From the NCBI GenBank assembly GCA_029448655.1, contig JACCLO010000001.1, positions 744,001 through 808,000 of the forward strand: a DNA stretch of 64,000 bases, read 5' to 3'. The notes under the pieces are model-generated. The model ran no database searches. It was not told where the DNA came from and saw nothing but the letters and a program-made list of their open reading frames with translations. Positions 35,379-48,150 of this stretch are shown in pieces; positions within the stretch are counted from its first letter, which is position 1, and the number at the start of each line of letters is the position of its first letter. The position numbers and the translations under genes were made by a program. The stretch is from Wolfiporia cocos (lineage: Eukaryota; Basidiomycota; Agaricomycetes; Polyporales; Phaeolaceae).

Positions 35379-36099
35379 GATAGCGAGTTGAGTGAGAGCT
35401 GGTGCACTGCGGTCCTATATACGCAATACGGGCTGCACAGTGCGCTCTGGACTTGCATTCTGCGCCTGTACCGCACTGATGGTGAATGTGCGCGTGACGG
35501 GACGGCAATGTACTTCCATTGTCCCTGTACGCCTGGTTGGCAGTCTTCGATCCACAACGCCGCACAGGATGCGCATTCAAAGTCAGCGATCTCTCGGACC
35601 GTCGATCAGGCGACATAATTAGTGGACGCTCTCGCCGCTAATCAATTGAATTTCAAATCCGACGCGGGGGATCTTCGTCGCATGCACTAACTACGCCAGA
35701 CATGTAGCATTCAAAAGTTGACACCGGCATCCATCATCCATACATTTACCGCTGAGCGCCCCGATCCCGCGTGCCTGACCGGGCTCACGTCCCCGGTCCT
35801 CCTATGCTTCGTATTCCCTTGGGTGACAGTCGCCTACTCAGCGAGCTCTGGGCACAACGATTTGTAGGTGCTACGTTGACGTGAGTATCGACGCCCATAG
35901 CCTAGCAGGACACGGGATGCGATCATGTTGTTTTAGACGAGGCCGCCTGTGCCCGCTGTCTTCGCCCTATGTCATATGCCGTGTCTTGCGTGCTGCATTC
36001 GGGCGAGGGCCTCGCCGACCCAGAGGCTCAAAAGCTGGCACTACGGCGTGGGTTGGAACCAAGTTCCAGTCCCACTCAAGCCCTCGCACATCTACTCGA
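35379..36099. promoter_or_regulatory. Shared intergenic region between divergent genes B and A
   Basis: About 720 bp separate the two ATGs, so the genes probably share control sequences. On the minus strand a TATATAGG element lies about 30 bp upstream of the B start, near 35408-35416. The homologous region of the other arm has TATATAGG at about 44604-44612 upstream of B'. No other site is confidently identified. Confidence 0.45.
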
Positions 36100-38642
36100 A
36101 TGTCTTCAAGCGACGTCGTAAAGGCCCTCGGTCCCGGTACCAAGCTCCAGTCACTCTCCAGCTTCGCACCGGAGTACAAGAGCGTCAGCGCCGCATTCAC
36201 CGACCTGCTCGTCTTCCCCCACCTCGAGACCATATCGATCAGCGATGACCCGACCGACACACAGAACCTGCGCTCCGTCGTCGTCGACGGCCAGGCGAAG
36301 CTCGTCGGCCTCACCGACATCGACGTGAAGCTCGCGCGGAACGTCGTGGCGTACAGCAGCACCCTTGAGGCGCTGCTCCCTGCTTTGCAGATTGCGCTGC
36401 TCGTGGCGACGATGCAGCCCGTCGCGCAGGGATACGCAGACGATGCGCGGACGCAGATGAACGCCAACTTGAAGTTCTTCGCCGAGGTATGTGCACGCCT
36501 CGTTGCTTGCCTCCATGGCTGACCACCGGTAGCTCTCGAAATACATCACCGAGCTGGATCGTCGCATCGGCGACATGTCCACGAAACTCACGCAGCTGGA
36601 CAAGGCCATCAAGGACCAGTCTGATGCTCTGGCCAAGTTGAACATAGGTAAAGCCCTGTATGAGATATTCAAGGTCAGTACCTACCCTAGACGACATGTA
36701 TCGGCCGTGCGCTGACGAACTCCCCAGGAAATATTCAAGCTGTCCTCGAACCTGGATGAGTCGAACATCCAAATCTCCCAGCTTCTCAATCTGGACGTCA
36801 GCACACTGCAAGGCTCGTTCTCCACCCTCTTCACGGACCGAATCAAGATGCAGCAGGTCCTCGACAGCCTCACGTACATGCGGAACCAGATCTCCTCCCT
36901 GCAGAAGAAATTCACGGCGCTCAGTAACGGCCTGACCAGCGTTACCGTCAGCTCCGCGTCCCTCCTCGACGTCTGGGACGACGTCGCAGACAGGATGTCT
37001 GCGGTGTCCGATGACCAATCCACGGCCACGCCCGCCCAGATCCAGACGCTCACGAAACAGTGGAACGCGGTGTCCAACGACGCGAATGCCTACATCAAAG
37101 CGCTCACCGACACGACGTTTCTAGTCAAGGACTTTGCCGCTCTCCGCTCCCAGTTTGGGACGTTCAAGAAGGTGCCGGTGACGAAGCATGAACTGGCGGT
37201 CTACAAGCTTGCTGTCGCCGCAGGAATCATCGGGAATGTGGGCGTCGAGAAGGCTATTTCACAATATGTAGCGACAAACGACCAGAAATCTGCGGCTGCC
37301 AACGTTAATGACGAAGACGCAAAAATTGTGAAAGGAGTTTTGGGGTATGTCCGCCGTGTCGATCTGCTTGACCATTCTCATGAGTGCCTTGGATAGTCCT
37401 CCGACTGATGCTAAAGAGCAGCTCGACGAGCTGGCGGATAGGACGGGCAAGATCGTTGAGCAATTCAATGTGCGCGCCAGGATACTTACCATGCAGAACG
37501 AAGCTGAAAGTTTCATTTCGCAGACGTTGCTGCAACAGCCATACCTGGAACAGCTTGCATGCACGAACCCCCTCGACGGCTCCGAGACGAACATCTTCAT
37601 GATGGTGACCGGATTCAAGCAGGTGAATATGGGGAATCGAAGACAAAGCGGAGTCCTCTGACGACCGTTGCAGGAGTACGTGGCTCTCCAGCAAAAGACC
37701 CTTCCTGTGGCGCGCGACCTGCAAGCATACGCGGAGCTCCAGATCGCACTACTCCCCATTGTCGTGACGAAGGACCCCAAGCCGGGCAATCTGACACTCG
37801 AGAGCTTCATTGCGACCAACAAGCCACTGGTAGACGACTACCTGGTCAAGGCCAGCGAGCTCTCTGCCGAAAGGTTCTCCGCCCGCTCGCTGATCCGGTC
37901 ATTCCGCTGACGCCCGTATAGCACCGCCATCCAGAAGAAGTGGGACAACGCCATCGCCGTCGTGCAGAAGGCGATCAACGAGTGCACGTCCAACATCGAA
38001 AAGTGCGTGGTCCTGTGCTGTCTGCGGGCGGTAGTCTGACGCGCACTAGGTGGCAGGCGAGCGTCGACCAGCTGAGCGAGGAGCTCAAGAAGGTGAAGCT
38101 CTACGCCGCGCTGGCGGCCGCGGGCGCATTCATCGCGTTCACCGCCGCGGTGTTCCTTCCCGGACTCGGCATGCTCGCCGCGCTGGGCGTCGGCGGCGTC
38201 CTGGGCGCCCTGAGCATCAAAGAGGCGATCGACGCGAGCAAGGTGAGCCCCGGCTCCACGCGCGCGGTGCTCCACTGACCACGCCGCCGCGCCCTAGCTC
38301 ATCCAGGCGATCAACGAGCTGAAGTCGGCCATCAATAACGAGAAGGAGACCCGCGCGAAGCTCGAGAGGTGCGTGCGCGCCGGTGTGCCCGTGCGCGGTG
38401 GCTGATGCGTGCTGGCCTGCAGCTTGTTGCCGTACATGAACAACATCGCGAAGAGCCTGTCGCAGGTCTCGCAGATCTGGTCCGACATCGCCACGGCACT
38501 GACGTCGCTCGCTAGCTTCTATGCCGTCCTCGGTGGGCCGACGGGCTCGATAATCTTGGACACGCTGCGGCCGACGATCATCGAGTCCTGGAAGACTGTC
38601 TCTGCGTCGGTGAAGGCGTACATTGATGCAGTCGCCAAATAG
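36100..38642 (+). CDS. Gene A: alpha-pore-forming-toxin-like helical protein (9 exons)
   Basis: ATG at 36100 (MSSSDVVKALGPG..) and stop TAG at 38640-38642. Likely exons are 36100-36486, 36533-36673, 36728-37344, 37397-37622, 37674-37873, 37922-38002, 38050-38242, 38298-38368 and 38423-38642. All have GT..AG borders, the frame is maintained, and the product is about 711 residues. There is no signal peptide. Long amphipathic helices (residues about 175-380 and 400-550) precede a strongly hydrophobic block (residues about 565-600, LYAALAAAGAFIAFTAAVF) and then another helix pair. Helical bundles with one hydrophobic hairpin are typical of ClyA and Bacillus HBL/Nhe components, and I infer a relative of that fold. 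A non-toxic helical membrane protein remains possible. It is divergent from gene B and duplicated as A'. Confidence 0.75.
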
Positions 38643-39924
38643 GCCGCGACCGCGGCAAATTGAGCGACATCTGTAGGATAATTAAACGCATGATCACGCG
38701 ATGTAACTGTTGCAGCCGTATGCGCTGTTGTATCCCTGTATACACGAAGAATGATCAGACAATCCAAGAGAGGGGTCATGTTTACAGCGAGACGCTGGAC
38801 CATGGTGATGATAGGTAGTGCTATCTTGCGGTGATGAGTATTCTTGAGCTGGACACATTGATAAATAAGATAAACCAGCTGGAAGAGGAAGAATCGACAA
38901 CAACAATAATCATCCTTCTTTCAAAGATCATAGACAATGCGGCAATGCGGGGGCGAATCGTGCTAAGCCAGTCGATCCTGTAGCAGGAGATCGACGGATG
39001 ACGGGCTGCAATGTGGCGCCATCGCCGCATTCATGTTGGAGGGTGACTACCTGCAAATTCAGACATTTCCAAGAACAATCAAAAACCTGTCTTGCATGGC
39101 GCGGGCATTGTCGGGCGCATGAGCGAAAAAACTAGTGCCAGGACAATGGCAGCTCGTTGGCATATATGCAGCCTTTACCGCCTTTGCCGCCTGCCGTGAA
39201 CGATATGCGGCTTCAAGAATAAGGATGCGCGTCGATGGACCGTGAAGAAACGGTTCTTCGGTGAGGCCACATCCAATCGAGCGAGCAGAAGAGATAGAGT
39301 TAGATCGCGTTGCATTAGGCAGGCACCGATCCTGCCCGGAAGCAAATTGCAAGGACAACCCAAGAGGAAGCCGGTCCGAGAGCGCTAGCTGTCCCATTGA
39401 GCCGTGGAGGATCCGCATAGACGATTCCAAGACAGGGGCTTCCAGTGTTCCAGTGACTATAGACAGTCACAACAGTAGCAAACCAAGCCTTGTCATTCGA
39501 TAGATGTAGCGAGCGAGAATAATGTGCCAGATGAGCGTGCGGGCTGGATGTATGCACCCGAAGCCGGGTCCAGCGCCCACGTCAGAGGTGACCGGTGATG
39601 TGTGGTCATAGTCGCTAGAGAGTGCTGCGCAGCAGCCCAGACGATCAAAGCAGACATGATGAACGTACCGCATCTAGGCAGAGGAGCGCTAGCCAGTTGA
39701 TCGGGAGGAAGTGGATATCCTGGAAGCGTAGCGACGCGAGCACGCTCTGCACGTTCGTCGTCAGCACACCCCACCACGAGTACCCCTCACCAGCGCCAGC
39801 GCTTACCTCAAACACGCGGTTCATCTCCCCGATGTCCGCCCACTTGTACCAGTTTCACCGGTACGGCCTCCACGCCGTCCACGGCTCGCACTCATCATGG
39901 CCGTCCTCGCGTCCGGGGAGGTAA

Positions 39925-40260
39925 GTTGCCATGGGGATTTGTACCCCATGCCACAGCGATTTGTGTCCTGTGCCATGGGGATTTTTGTCGCATAAATTGC
40001 CTGTGCTGTAGATGCCTGTCAAAAGATTGCAAAAAATGAAGAAAATTCAGGATTATTTGACACACCATATTACACAGTATTACAAGTGAAGCAATGACAA
40101 GACCGAGCATCAGTGAGGTGGAGGAGTGGCTGAGTGAGCAGAGACAAGGAACAGAAGAGGGGAACCCATGGGTAATCCACAGGTAAGTTCAAAAATCCCT
40201 TGCTTTGTGTGTGAATGGTCTGACTTTCCCCGGTTATCTCAAATAGGCACACATGGATTG
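39925..40260. repeat. Dispersed repeat, second copy of 19880-20330
   Basis: It shares the CCTGTGCTGTAGATGCC block and the ATTACAAGTGAAGCAATGACAAG-type block with 19880-20330. Around 39926-39990 it has near-duplicate CCATGGGGATTT units. Identity of the family is unknown. Confidence 0.55.
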
Positions 40261-40393
40261 GGGTATCATATTGAAGTGATTAAATCATGTATTTGTGGCG
40301 AAGCCACAGGTAATTAAGCTAGTAGATATTACTTGACGAACTTCCTCTTTTGTGCCGTCACCAGTCACACTAGCGACTGCGAACGTCACAGTT

Positions 40394-40580
40394 ACTGGTC
40401 CGCATGGCTTTGTCAACAGCTAATCTTAACATCACGGCCGGTATATCTACGCTCATTTTCTGTTGCATGTTTGTACCAAATAATGTCGCTCTCGTCAGTC
40501 CGCCATCTATGTCGTGTGTGCATCGAGTGCGAATACAAACAACGGCCATTCACCCCAAGGCGATGGCATAGCTCGCTCGC
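40394..40580 (+). repeat. Direct repeat flanking the right arm, copy 1
   Basis: About 187 bp, beginning CTGGTCCGCATGGCTTTGTC and ending CACCCCAAGGCGATGGCAT. It recurs in the same orientation at 48637-48820. Together the copies bracket the A'-B' arm. Confidence 0.75.
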
Positions 40581-41195
40581 TTGATCACTGGAGGCTCCTG
40601 TGTTAGAGTCTCGATATGCGGATCCTCTGGCTCAACAGCTAGCGCTCGTTCTCACTCCGTCTCTTCTGCTTGCTCGATTGTAATCAGCAGTGGCCTCGGC
40701 TGAAGTGAAGTGTACTCACTGTCTACTCGTTCTAATTATTCGCCCTGCGCTCCCGTCGCCCGCGGTGCGCGCCTGTGTGTGCCAATCGCACGGCCCGCCC
40801 ACCCGGCGGCTCCTACTCCCTGCGTGCGTTTCCGGCTAACGCCGGTTGATCACTCACAACGCGCTGCATCGCCGCATCCCGTAACCCACCGCTGCGACGA
40901 CGAGCTCGGAGCCCGGATTTATCATTCAAACTTTGTAAGACCGATCATTGCCTTTGTCCGCTCTTTACCAGTTGGCCATACCGTTTCATGGTACAAGTGT
41001 CAAGCTCAAGAACACTCGCCGCCGCAGGATCGTGATAATGGTCTAACATCTCGCCGAGAACGAGACCGCTCTCTTCAACTGTATTATCGTTCTTTGTACA
41101 GATAAACAACAGCGCACACGACTGCAACAATTTATATCGCGAGGTCATGCCTCTGATTATCCTACAGATGTCGCTCAAGCCGCCGCGGTCGCGGC

Positions 41196-43753
41196 CTATT
41201 TGGCGACTGCATCGATGTATGCCTTCACCGACGCAATGACGCACTTCCAGGACTCGATGATCGTCGGCCGCAGCGTGTCCAAGATTATCGAGCCCGTCGG
41301 CCCACCGAGGACGGCATAGAAGCTATCGAGCGACGTCAGCGTTGTGGCGATGTCGGACCAGATCTGCGAGACCTGCGACAGGCTCTGCGCGATGTTTCTC
41401 ATGTACGGCAGTAGACTACGGATCATCACGCATCAGCCACCGCTCACGGTTGCCACCGGCGCACACGCACCTCTCGAGTTTCGCGCGGGTCGCCTCCTCG
41501 TTCTTGATGGCCGACTTCAGCTCGTTGATCGCCTGGATGAGCTAGGGCGCGGCGGCACGGTCAGCGGAGCGCTGCGCGCGTGGAGCCGAGGCTCACCTTG
41601 TTCGCGTCGATCGCCTCTTTAATGCTCAGGGCGCCCAGGACGCCGCCGACGCCCAGCGCGGCGAGCATGCCGATCCCAGGCAGGAACACCGCGGCGGTGA
41701 ACGCGATGAACGCGCCCGCGGCCGCCAGCGCGGCGTAGAGCTTCGCCTTCTTGAGCTCCTCGCTCAGCTGGTCGACGCTCGCCTGCCACCTGGTGCACAT
41801 CAGCACGACCGCCCGCAGATAGCAAGAAAAAGACCAAAGGGGACGCGCACTTCTCGATGTTGGACGTGCACTCGTTGATCGCCTTCTGCACGACGGCGAT
41901 GGCGTTGTCCCACTTCTTCTGGATGGCGGTGCTGTGTGGGCGTCAGCGGAATGGCCAGGTCAGCGAGCGGGCGGAGAACCTTTCGGCAGAGAGCTCGCTG
42001 GCCTTTGCCAGGTACTCGGCCACCAGTGGCTTGTTGGTCGCAATGAAGGTCTCGAGCGTCAGATCGCCCGGCTTGGTGCCCTTCGTCACGACGGTGGGGA
42101 GTAGCGCGACCTGGAGCTCCGCGTACGCTTGCAGGTCGCGCGCGACAGGGAGGGTCTTCTGCTGGAGAGCCACGTACTCCTGCAACGGTCGTCAGAGGAC
42201 TCCGCTTTGTCTTCGACTCCCCCCATTTACCTGCTTGAAACCGGTCACCATCGTGAAGATGTTTGTCTGAGAGCCGTCGAGGGGGTCGGTGCACGCAAAC
42301 TGATCCAGGTACGGCTGTTGCAGCAATGTCTGCAAAATGAAGATTTCAGCTTTGTTCTGTATGGTAAGTACCCTGGCGCATGCATTAAATTGGCCAATGA
42401 TCTTTCCCGTCCTATCCGCCAGCTCGTCGAGTTGCTCTTTAACATCAGTCGGAGGACTATCCAAGGCACTCATGAGAAATGGTAAACCACGTCGACACGG
42501 CGGACATACCCCAAAGCCCCTATCACGATTTTTGCGTCTTCGTCACTGACGTTGGCAGCCGCAGATATCTGGTCGTTTGCCGCTACATATTGTAAGATAG
42601 CCTTCTCGACGCCCACATTCCCGATGATTCCTGCGGCGACAGCAAGCTTGTAGACTGCCAGCTCATGCTTCGTCACCGGCACCTTCTTGAACGTCTCAAA
42701 CTGGGAGCGGAGGGGGGCAAAGTCCTTGACTAGAAACGTCGTGTCGGTGAGCGCTTTGATGTAGGCATTTGCGTCGTTGGACACCGCGTTCCACTGGTTT
42801 GTGAGCGTCTGGATCTGAGCGGGCGTGGCCGTGGATTGGTCATCGGACACCGCAGACATCCTGTCTGCGACGTCGTCCCAGACGTCGAGGAGGGACGCGG
42901 AGCTGACGGTAACGCTGGTCAGGCCGTTACTGAGCGCCGTGAATTTCTTCTGCAGGGAGGAGATCTGGCTCCGCATATACGTGAGACTGTCGAGAACCTG
43001 CTGCATTTTGATGCGATCCGCGAAGAGGGTCGAGAACGAGCCTTGCAGCGTGCTGATGCTCACATTGAGAAGCTGGGAGATTTGGATGTTCGACTCGTCC
43101 AGGTTCGAGGATAGCTTGAATATTTCCTGGGAGCGCGTTAGCGGACGGCTGATGCAGGTCGTCCGCGGTAGACTCTGACCTTGAATATGTCATACAGGGC
43201 TTTACCTATGTTCACGTTCTCCAGAGCTTCGGACTGGTCCTTGATGGACTTGTCCAGCTGCGTGAGCTTCGTGGACATATCGCCGGTGCGACGGTTCAGC
43301 TCGGTGATGTATTTCGAGAGCTACCGACCGTCAGCCATGCAGGCGAGCAACGCGGTGCACACGTACCTCGGCGAAGAACTTTAGATTGGCGTTCATCTTC
43401 GCCCGGGCGTCGTTCGCGTACCCCTGCGCGACAGGCTGCATCGTCGCCACGAGCAGCGCAATCTGCAGAGTAGGGAGCAGCGCCTCAAGGGTGCTGCTGT
43501 ACGCCACGACGTCCCGCGCGAGCTTCACGTCGATGTCGGTGAGGCCGACGAGCTTCGCCTGGCCGTCGACGACGACGGAGCGCAGGTTCTGTGTGTCGGT
43601 CGGGTCATCGCTGATCGATATGGTCTCGAGGTGGGGGAAGACGAGCAGCTCGTTGAAGGCAGCGCTAACGCTCTTGTACTCCGGCGCGAAGCTGGAGAGC
43701 GACTGGAGCTTGGTTCCGGGACCAAGGGCCTTTACGACGTCGCCTGAAGACAT
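41196..43753 (-). CDS. Gene A': paralogue of gene A
   Basis: ATG at 43753 and stop TAG at 41196-41198. Every exon of gene A has an open counterpart here: the first is 43367-43753, the large third is about 42520-43127, and the hydrophobic-block exon is about 41600-41790. Splice borders are conserved. Substitutions are scattered and mostly conservative (for example DRIKMQQVLDSLTYMR is unchanged). It is apparently functional. Role and uncertainty are as for gene A. The two arms may express both copies, since each keeps its own divergent promoter region. Confidence 0.73.
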
Positions 43754-44656
43754 TCGTGTGGATGCAGAGTCGATGAGAGGCTTGTGGCTCGAGTAAGACT
43801 GGAACTTGGGGCGCACTTCAGGCGGATGTGCCAGCTTATGAACCCTCAGGTCGGCGAGGCCCTCTCTAGGATGCAGCACGCAATGTACGGCATCTGACAG
43901 GGGGCGAAAATAAAGGGCATAGGCAGCCACCACAAAACGGGGAGCATGATTGCATCCTGTGCCCTGCAGGTGATGTGTGCTTACACTTATGTCAAGGTAG
44001 CACGTACGAGCCGTTGTGTGCAGAGTTCATTGAATAGGCGAGTGTCACCGCAGGGAGTGTTCTGCGACTTTTTCAGGACTGCGTCGGTCAGCCGCTATAC
44101 TACGAAGCATAAGCAATTCGGTGAGCAATGTGCCCGATCAGGGTGCGAATACGTCGCTAGCCGCGACGAGTCCTTGGTGCACGCAGATATAGAGTTGGAT
44201 TTGCTAGATGCCTATCAGAGGCCGGTGTAGCTCCTGCAGGCTATGACAATACCCCTGCATTGAATTTGAAGCTGTTTTGATTAGGGAGCGGCAGCATCCA
44301 TTGAAGATGAGGAAGGATCGGTAAAGGAGGGAATCGCTGAACATCTATTGCATAATCACTTCGTTTAGGGAGCGTCCATTGAGGATGAAGGATTGACGGA
44401 CCGGGAGATCGCTGACTTTGTTGCATTCCTCGCCCTTCTTGCTGACAGACCAGCGGCGTTGCAATCGAAGGCTGCCAGGCAAGGGTTCAATGGAAGGCCT
44501 TGTGCCTCGCCCTCGCATCACGCGCACATTCAGCATGACTGGGACGCAAGCACAGAACACAAGTCCAGAGCGCATTGTCCGGCGCGTATGGCGTCCGAGC
44601 AGATATATAGGCGAGATTGAGTCTGCGTTTCGTCAGATCCCGCGGAACTCGCTATT
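43754..44656. promoter_or_regulatory. Shared intergenic region between A' and B'
   Basis: About 900 bp between the divergent ATGs, longer than in the left arm. Part of the difference is a tandem duplication near 44279-44395, where TTAGGGAGCG..TCCATTGARGATGA occurs twice about 84 bp apart. A TATATAGG element at about 44604-44612 lies about 45-50 bp upstream of the B' start. Confidence 0.45.
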
Positions 44657-47600
44657 ATGACTACCTTCGATTATTCGCCCTTTGGTCCGGGTAGGATCGA
44701 GTCGGCTTTGCTCGACCTGTCCAAAGCGTACGAAGAAACAGTTCAAGCATGCAACAAGGCCTATCAGTTGATTCCTCTGCCTGGGCTATCTACTGTCGCT
44801 CGTGTGTAGTATGACTCGCACTACTGCATATTCCTGACATTTGCGTTCTACAGCGGGAACCTTCGGTGCACGAGACGTCGTCGTTCAATCCGCCCTCAAT
44901 AACCTGCCCGCCGTACGGGACATCTCGTCCTACGCTGCCTTGATACAAGCCACGCTGCCCGTTCTCACCGATAAGACCCAAGTCGTCAGCACTCTGAGAC
45001 CTATCCTGACGACATGGAATCGCATCGATGTGACGCAGCTCGCTGCCCAGAAGAAGGTCAGATCCGGACTTCTATGCATCGCATCATTACTCACTTTGAC
45101 TCGTCAGCAATACGAGTCTGTCTTCATTTCGTACCTCGAGACTAAGCTTGACCCCACAACCCTACAACTCGAGAAGCTGCGCGATGAGATCAAGTCAGCG
45201 ACCTCTTCGAACCAGCCCGTATTATTTCAGGACTCTCTGTTCGACAACCTCTTCCCAATCCTCTCGCCAGTCACGAACATTCAGCAAGGCACTAAGGGTC
45301 AGGCGATTATCGCCGGCATGCTCTCTCTCCCTCTCAACGTGGTGACCGAACCACTCTCTAAGGTTCTCTCGCCTTTGCAAATGACCATTCACCCGCATCT
45401 GAAGGACAGTATCGTGTCGGCCATCGGCACAGCCCTGGTCAAACCGCTTCAGCAGTACCATGACCAGATTGCTGCAGTTTCTGAAATATTCAAGCCATAT
45501 GCTCTCGCAACCGTGTTCGCCGCTGGTGAACAAGCTGCCACGATGACACGGATTGACGACACCGATCCAGTTTCTCCTCCAATTACGATGGAGCAATGCA
45601 TCTCGGCGTGGGCGGGTGCACAGAAGGCAGCCGACCGTTTCATACAACTTGTGGCCGCAGGTACCGCCACAGCTGATCCCACGGTATCGCTGTTGACTTC
45701 ACCTGCCTCTACAGCCAGCACGTCTCCTACCGATGAACTATCCTCGAAGCTCAGTCCTCCGTCTTATGCGTCAGAGCTATTGCCCACGTTGGCGACGACC
45801 GATCGTCAGGTGTCTGCCAGCTTGACGAATCTGCTGACGTTGCCTTTTATCGAGTATGTTCTCGCTGATTATCGGCTGAACTAAACCGAGGCTGACGATC
45901 GTGCTGCAGTGCACTCAAAGCAGCGGATGATCAGACATCCGTCGCTCAGACGATCATTACGTGCCAGTCCAAGTACTCTTCTGTGCAGCTCAAGATAGTG
46001 GACGTAGTAAGGCAGCTGTATTCGTATTCGATCCTTCAGGAGGTATGATTTTGCCATCTTATCTCCGCTACTTTTGTCTCAGTGAGGTTGCCATAGACCA
46101 TTATACCCGCGATTGGTGTAAAAGACGGCCTGAGCTTTGATGACATCGTGAAGACAAATATGGGTCTATTGGAGGTGACAACGCCTTCTGATCTCACTAG
46201 GAACCCTTACACATGCCTTCCTGCCTATAGATATATAAACAAACAGGGATCCAAGTAGCTGCTGCTACGGATTCTCTGCTCGCAGATTTGAAGGACTGTA
46301 GCACACTCGTCTCTACCAACATCAACGCGGTAGGTCGCATCCGCCATACCAATAAATAGCTCAAGCTGACAATCCATGATAGATCGATACATCACTGAAG
46401 AAGGCGCAGGGAGAGCTCGACGCAGCGCAACAGGCGTACGATGCTGCGAAAGCAAGTTCTCTCATCATGGAAATTCTTAGTGCTGCGTACACCGGTGCGG
46501 CACTGGCAGCGCTGGCGGCCGGAGAGGGATCATTGGCTCTTGACCTTGGAATGAAAGCTCATGAAACATTCACCAATTCAATTAGCAAGTTTGTCAATGC
46601 AGGCGAGCTGTCAAAGTGAGTCCCATCGTAGTTTATGCCGGTTAACGACTGACATCTGGTGTATGTAGGGTGATCAGCAATCTCAAACAGGTCATCCAGA
46701 CATCAAGCAATACGCGCAGCCAGCTAGCGCTTGTAATTCCATTGTTTAATCAGGTAGCTGTCCTTGTTGATCGGATGAGGGACATATGGGGAGATACGTC
46801 CAATGACTTGGAGGCAGCACGCAAGATTTGGTGAGACTACTATGGTCGCTTGACTGCTCCACCTGACTCTGTTTCCTTCATTCAGGGACGCAAACCCTGG
46901 CAGCCTCACTCAAGGCATGATTCAAGTCATCGTCGGAACGTGGAAGTCCCTCAGTGAAGTGTGCATGGCGTATCTCAAGACCGGCAGCGCATCGCCAGCC
47001 GCCGCAAAACTCTTAGCACCGCTCGTCTCTTCCTTCTCCCAGAAGATCGCGGCAGAGCCTCAAATCCAAGCTCTCATATCACCGAGCACCCCAGCTGACC
47101 GTGTCACAAAGTTTAGGGCTCTCGCGAGCGCTCAAATTTCAAACGAGATCTTGAACGCTCTTTTGGCTCCCAAATTTGATCTTGGAGGCCTGAATCGTGG
47201 CAAGTTGCGTAGCGCTGCTTCGACATATAATGAAGTTGGCGATGCTTTGAAGTATGTGTGAGGGCTTATCTGTGCACCTTATGTGCTCACCATACCTCAG
47301 TGGTATTTACACGGACTCCTCACAGGATGCATATGCTCTGGCCCGGACTATCAACAACACACTCATACCTTCACTCTCCACGGCGATCAACTTCTTCAAC
47401 GACTTTGCGATCGACGAGAAGAAAACACTCGACGATTTGACTACCGACAAGCTGCAGGAGTGGCTGCGCGACAGGGAGACGAAAGTAGACCAAGGGAATA
47501 CTCTCCAGAAAACTGCAGAGACCGACTTCATAAACTTCCGAAATGCCTCACAGAACGCATATAACAGAGTACGTTCAGCCTTTGCGACATACATCACAAG

Positions 47601-48150
47601 ACGTGACCACCGTATGTGCAGATAACGGCCCACGTTGGCGAGCTTGAGATGCAGCTGTCTGTGAATGAGGCGTCTCTTGCGTATTTGCAGCGTGAATACG
47701 AAAAGTGGAGTTGGCTCGCCGTAAGTAAGCTCTCAGTGCGATGATATCTTGCTAATAATATAATCGCAGTACATCCCAATTGTTGGTATGTTGTCGCCTG
47801 TCTCAGAACCAACACAACATCGCTGATCCCTCCGGCTTCCTTTAGGCCAGATAATCTATCTCATTGTCGACTCGATTACTAACACGACCTCTGAGATCGC
47901 GTCGCTCAAGCGACAGATCAACTCGATTCGCCAAATACGTAGTGACGTCCAATCTGTCCAAGCGATCTCCGAGCAGGTTGGCCGTATGACGAGCGGGTTG
48001 AGCCGGAGCTGGTCAGACGTGACGACCAAGACGCAGACGCTGAAGCTACTGCTGCACACATCCGCTGATCTTCCAGCAAATTGGCAGACAATGAAGCCAA
48101 TCGTGGAGTCGAGCTGGGATGCGTTGTCAGCATCGCTTGCCGAATGGTAA
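44657..48150 (+). CDS. Gene B': paralogue of gene B (about 12 exons)
   Basis: ATG at 44657 and stop TAA at 48148-48150. Likely exons are 44657-44801, 44854-45854 (a possible 51-bp in-frame intron lies at 45057-45107), 45910-46042, 46097-46174, 46248-46330, 46383-46616, 46671-46830, 46887-47252, 47329-47571, 47622-47718, 47771-47786 and 47847-48150. Exon ends were judged by eye. It is about 950 residues. It differs from B by substitutions and a one-codon deletion (KKTLDDLTT against KKTLDSDLTT). An Ala-rich hydrophobic block lies near residue 510. No signal peptide is visible. Family and function are not recognised; the suggested partnership with A' rests on conserved divergent pairing in both arms. 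Confidence 0.72.

Larger units (their letters stand above)
31405..38880 (+). repeat. Left arm of a large inverted duplication
   Basis: The arm carries gene B (-), a divergent promoter region and gene A (+). Its sequence reappears reverse-complemented at about 40960-48622. The outer edge matches at the GCTCGTACTACGGTTTGCTGTAACC block (31410; mirror near 48590). The inner edge matches past the gene A stop to about 38880. Exons and introns are both conserved between arms with scattered substitutions and small indels, so the duplication is older than a recent assembly artefact would be. Confidence 0.88.
38881..40959. other. Spacer between the inverted arms
   Basis: About 2.1 kb without a gene I can support. 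It contains the dispersed repeat at 39925-40260 and, at 40394-40580, one copy of the direct repeat that recurs beyond the right arm. Confidence 0.6.

Noticed and set aside
41344..42549. Plus-strand frames opposite gene A'
   Set aside because: They are antisense shadows of the A' exons, matched by equivalent shadows opposite gene A.
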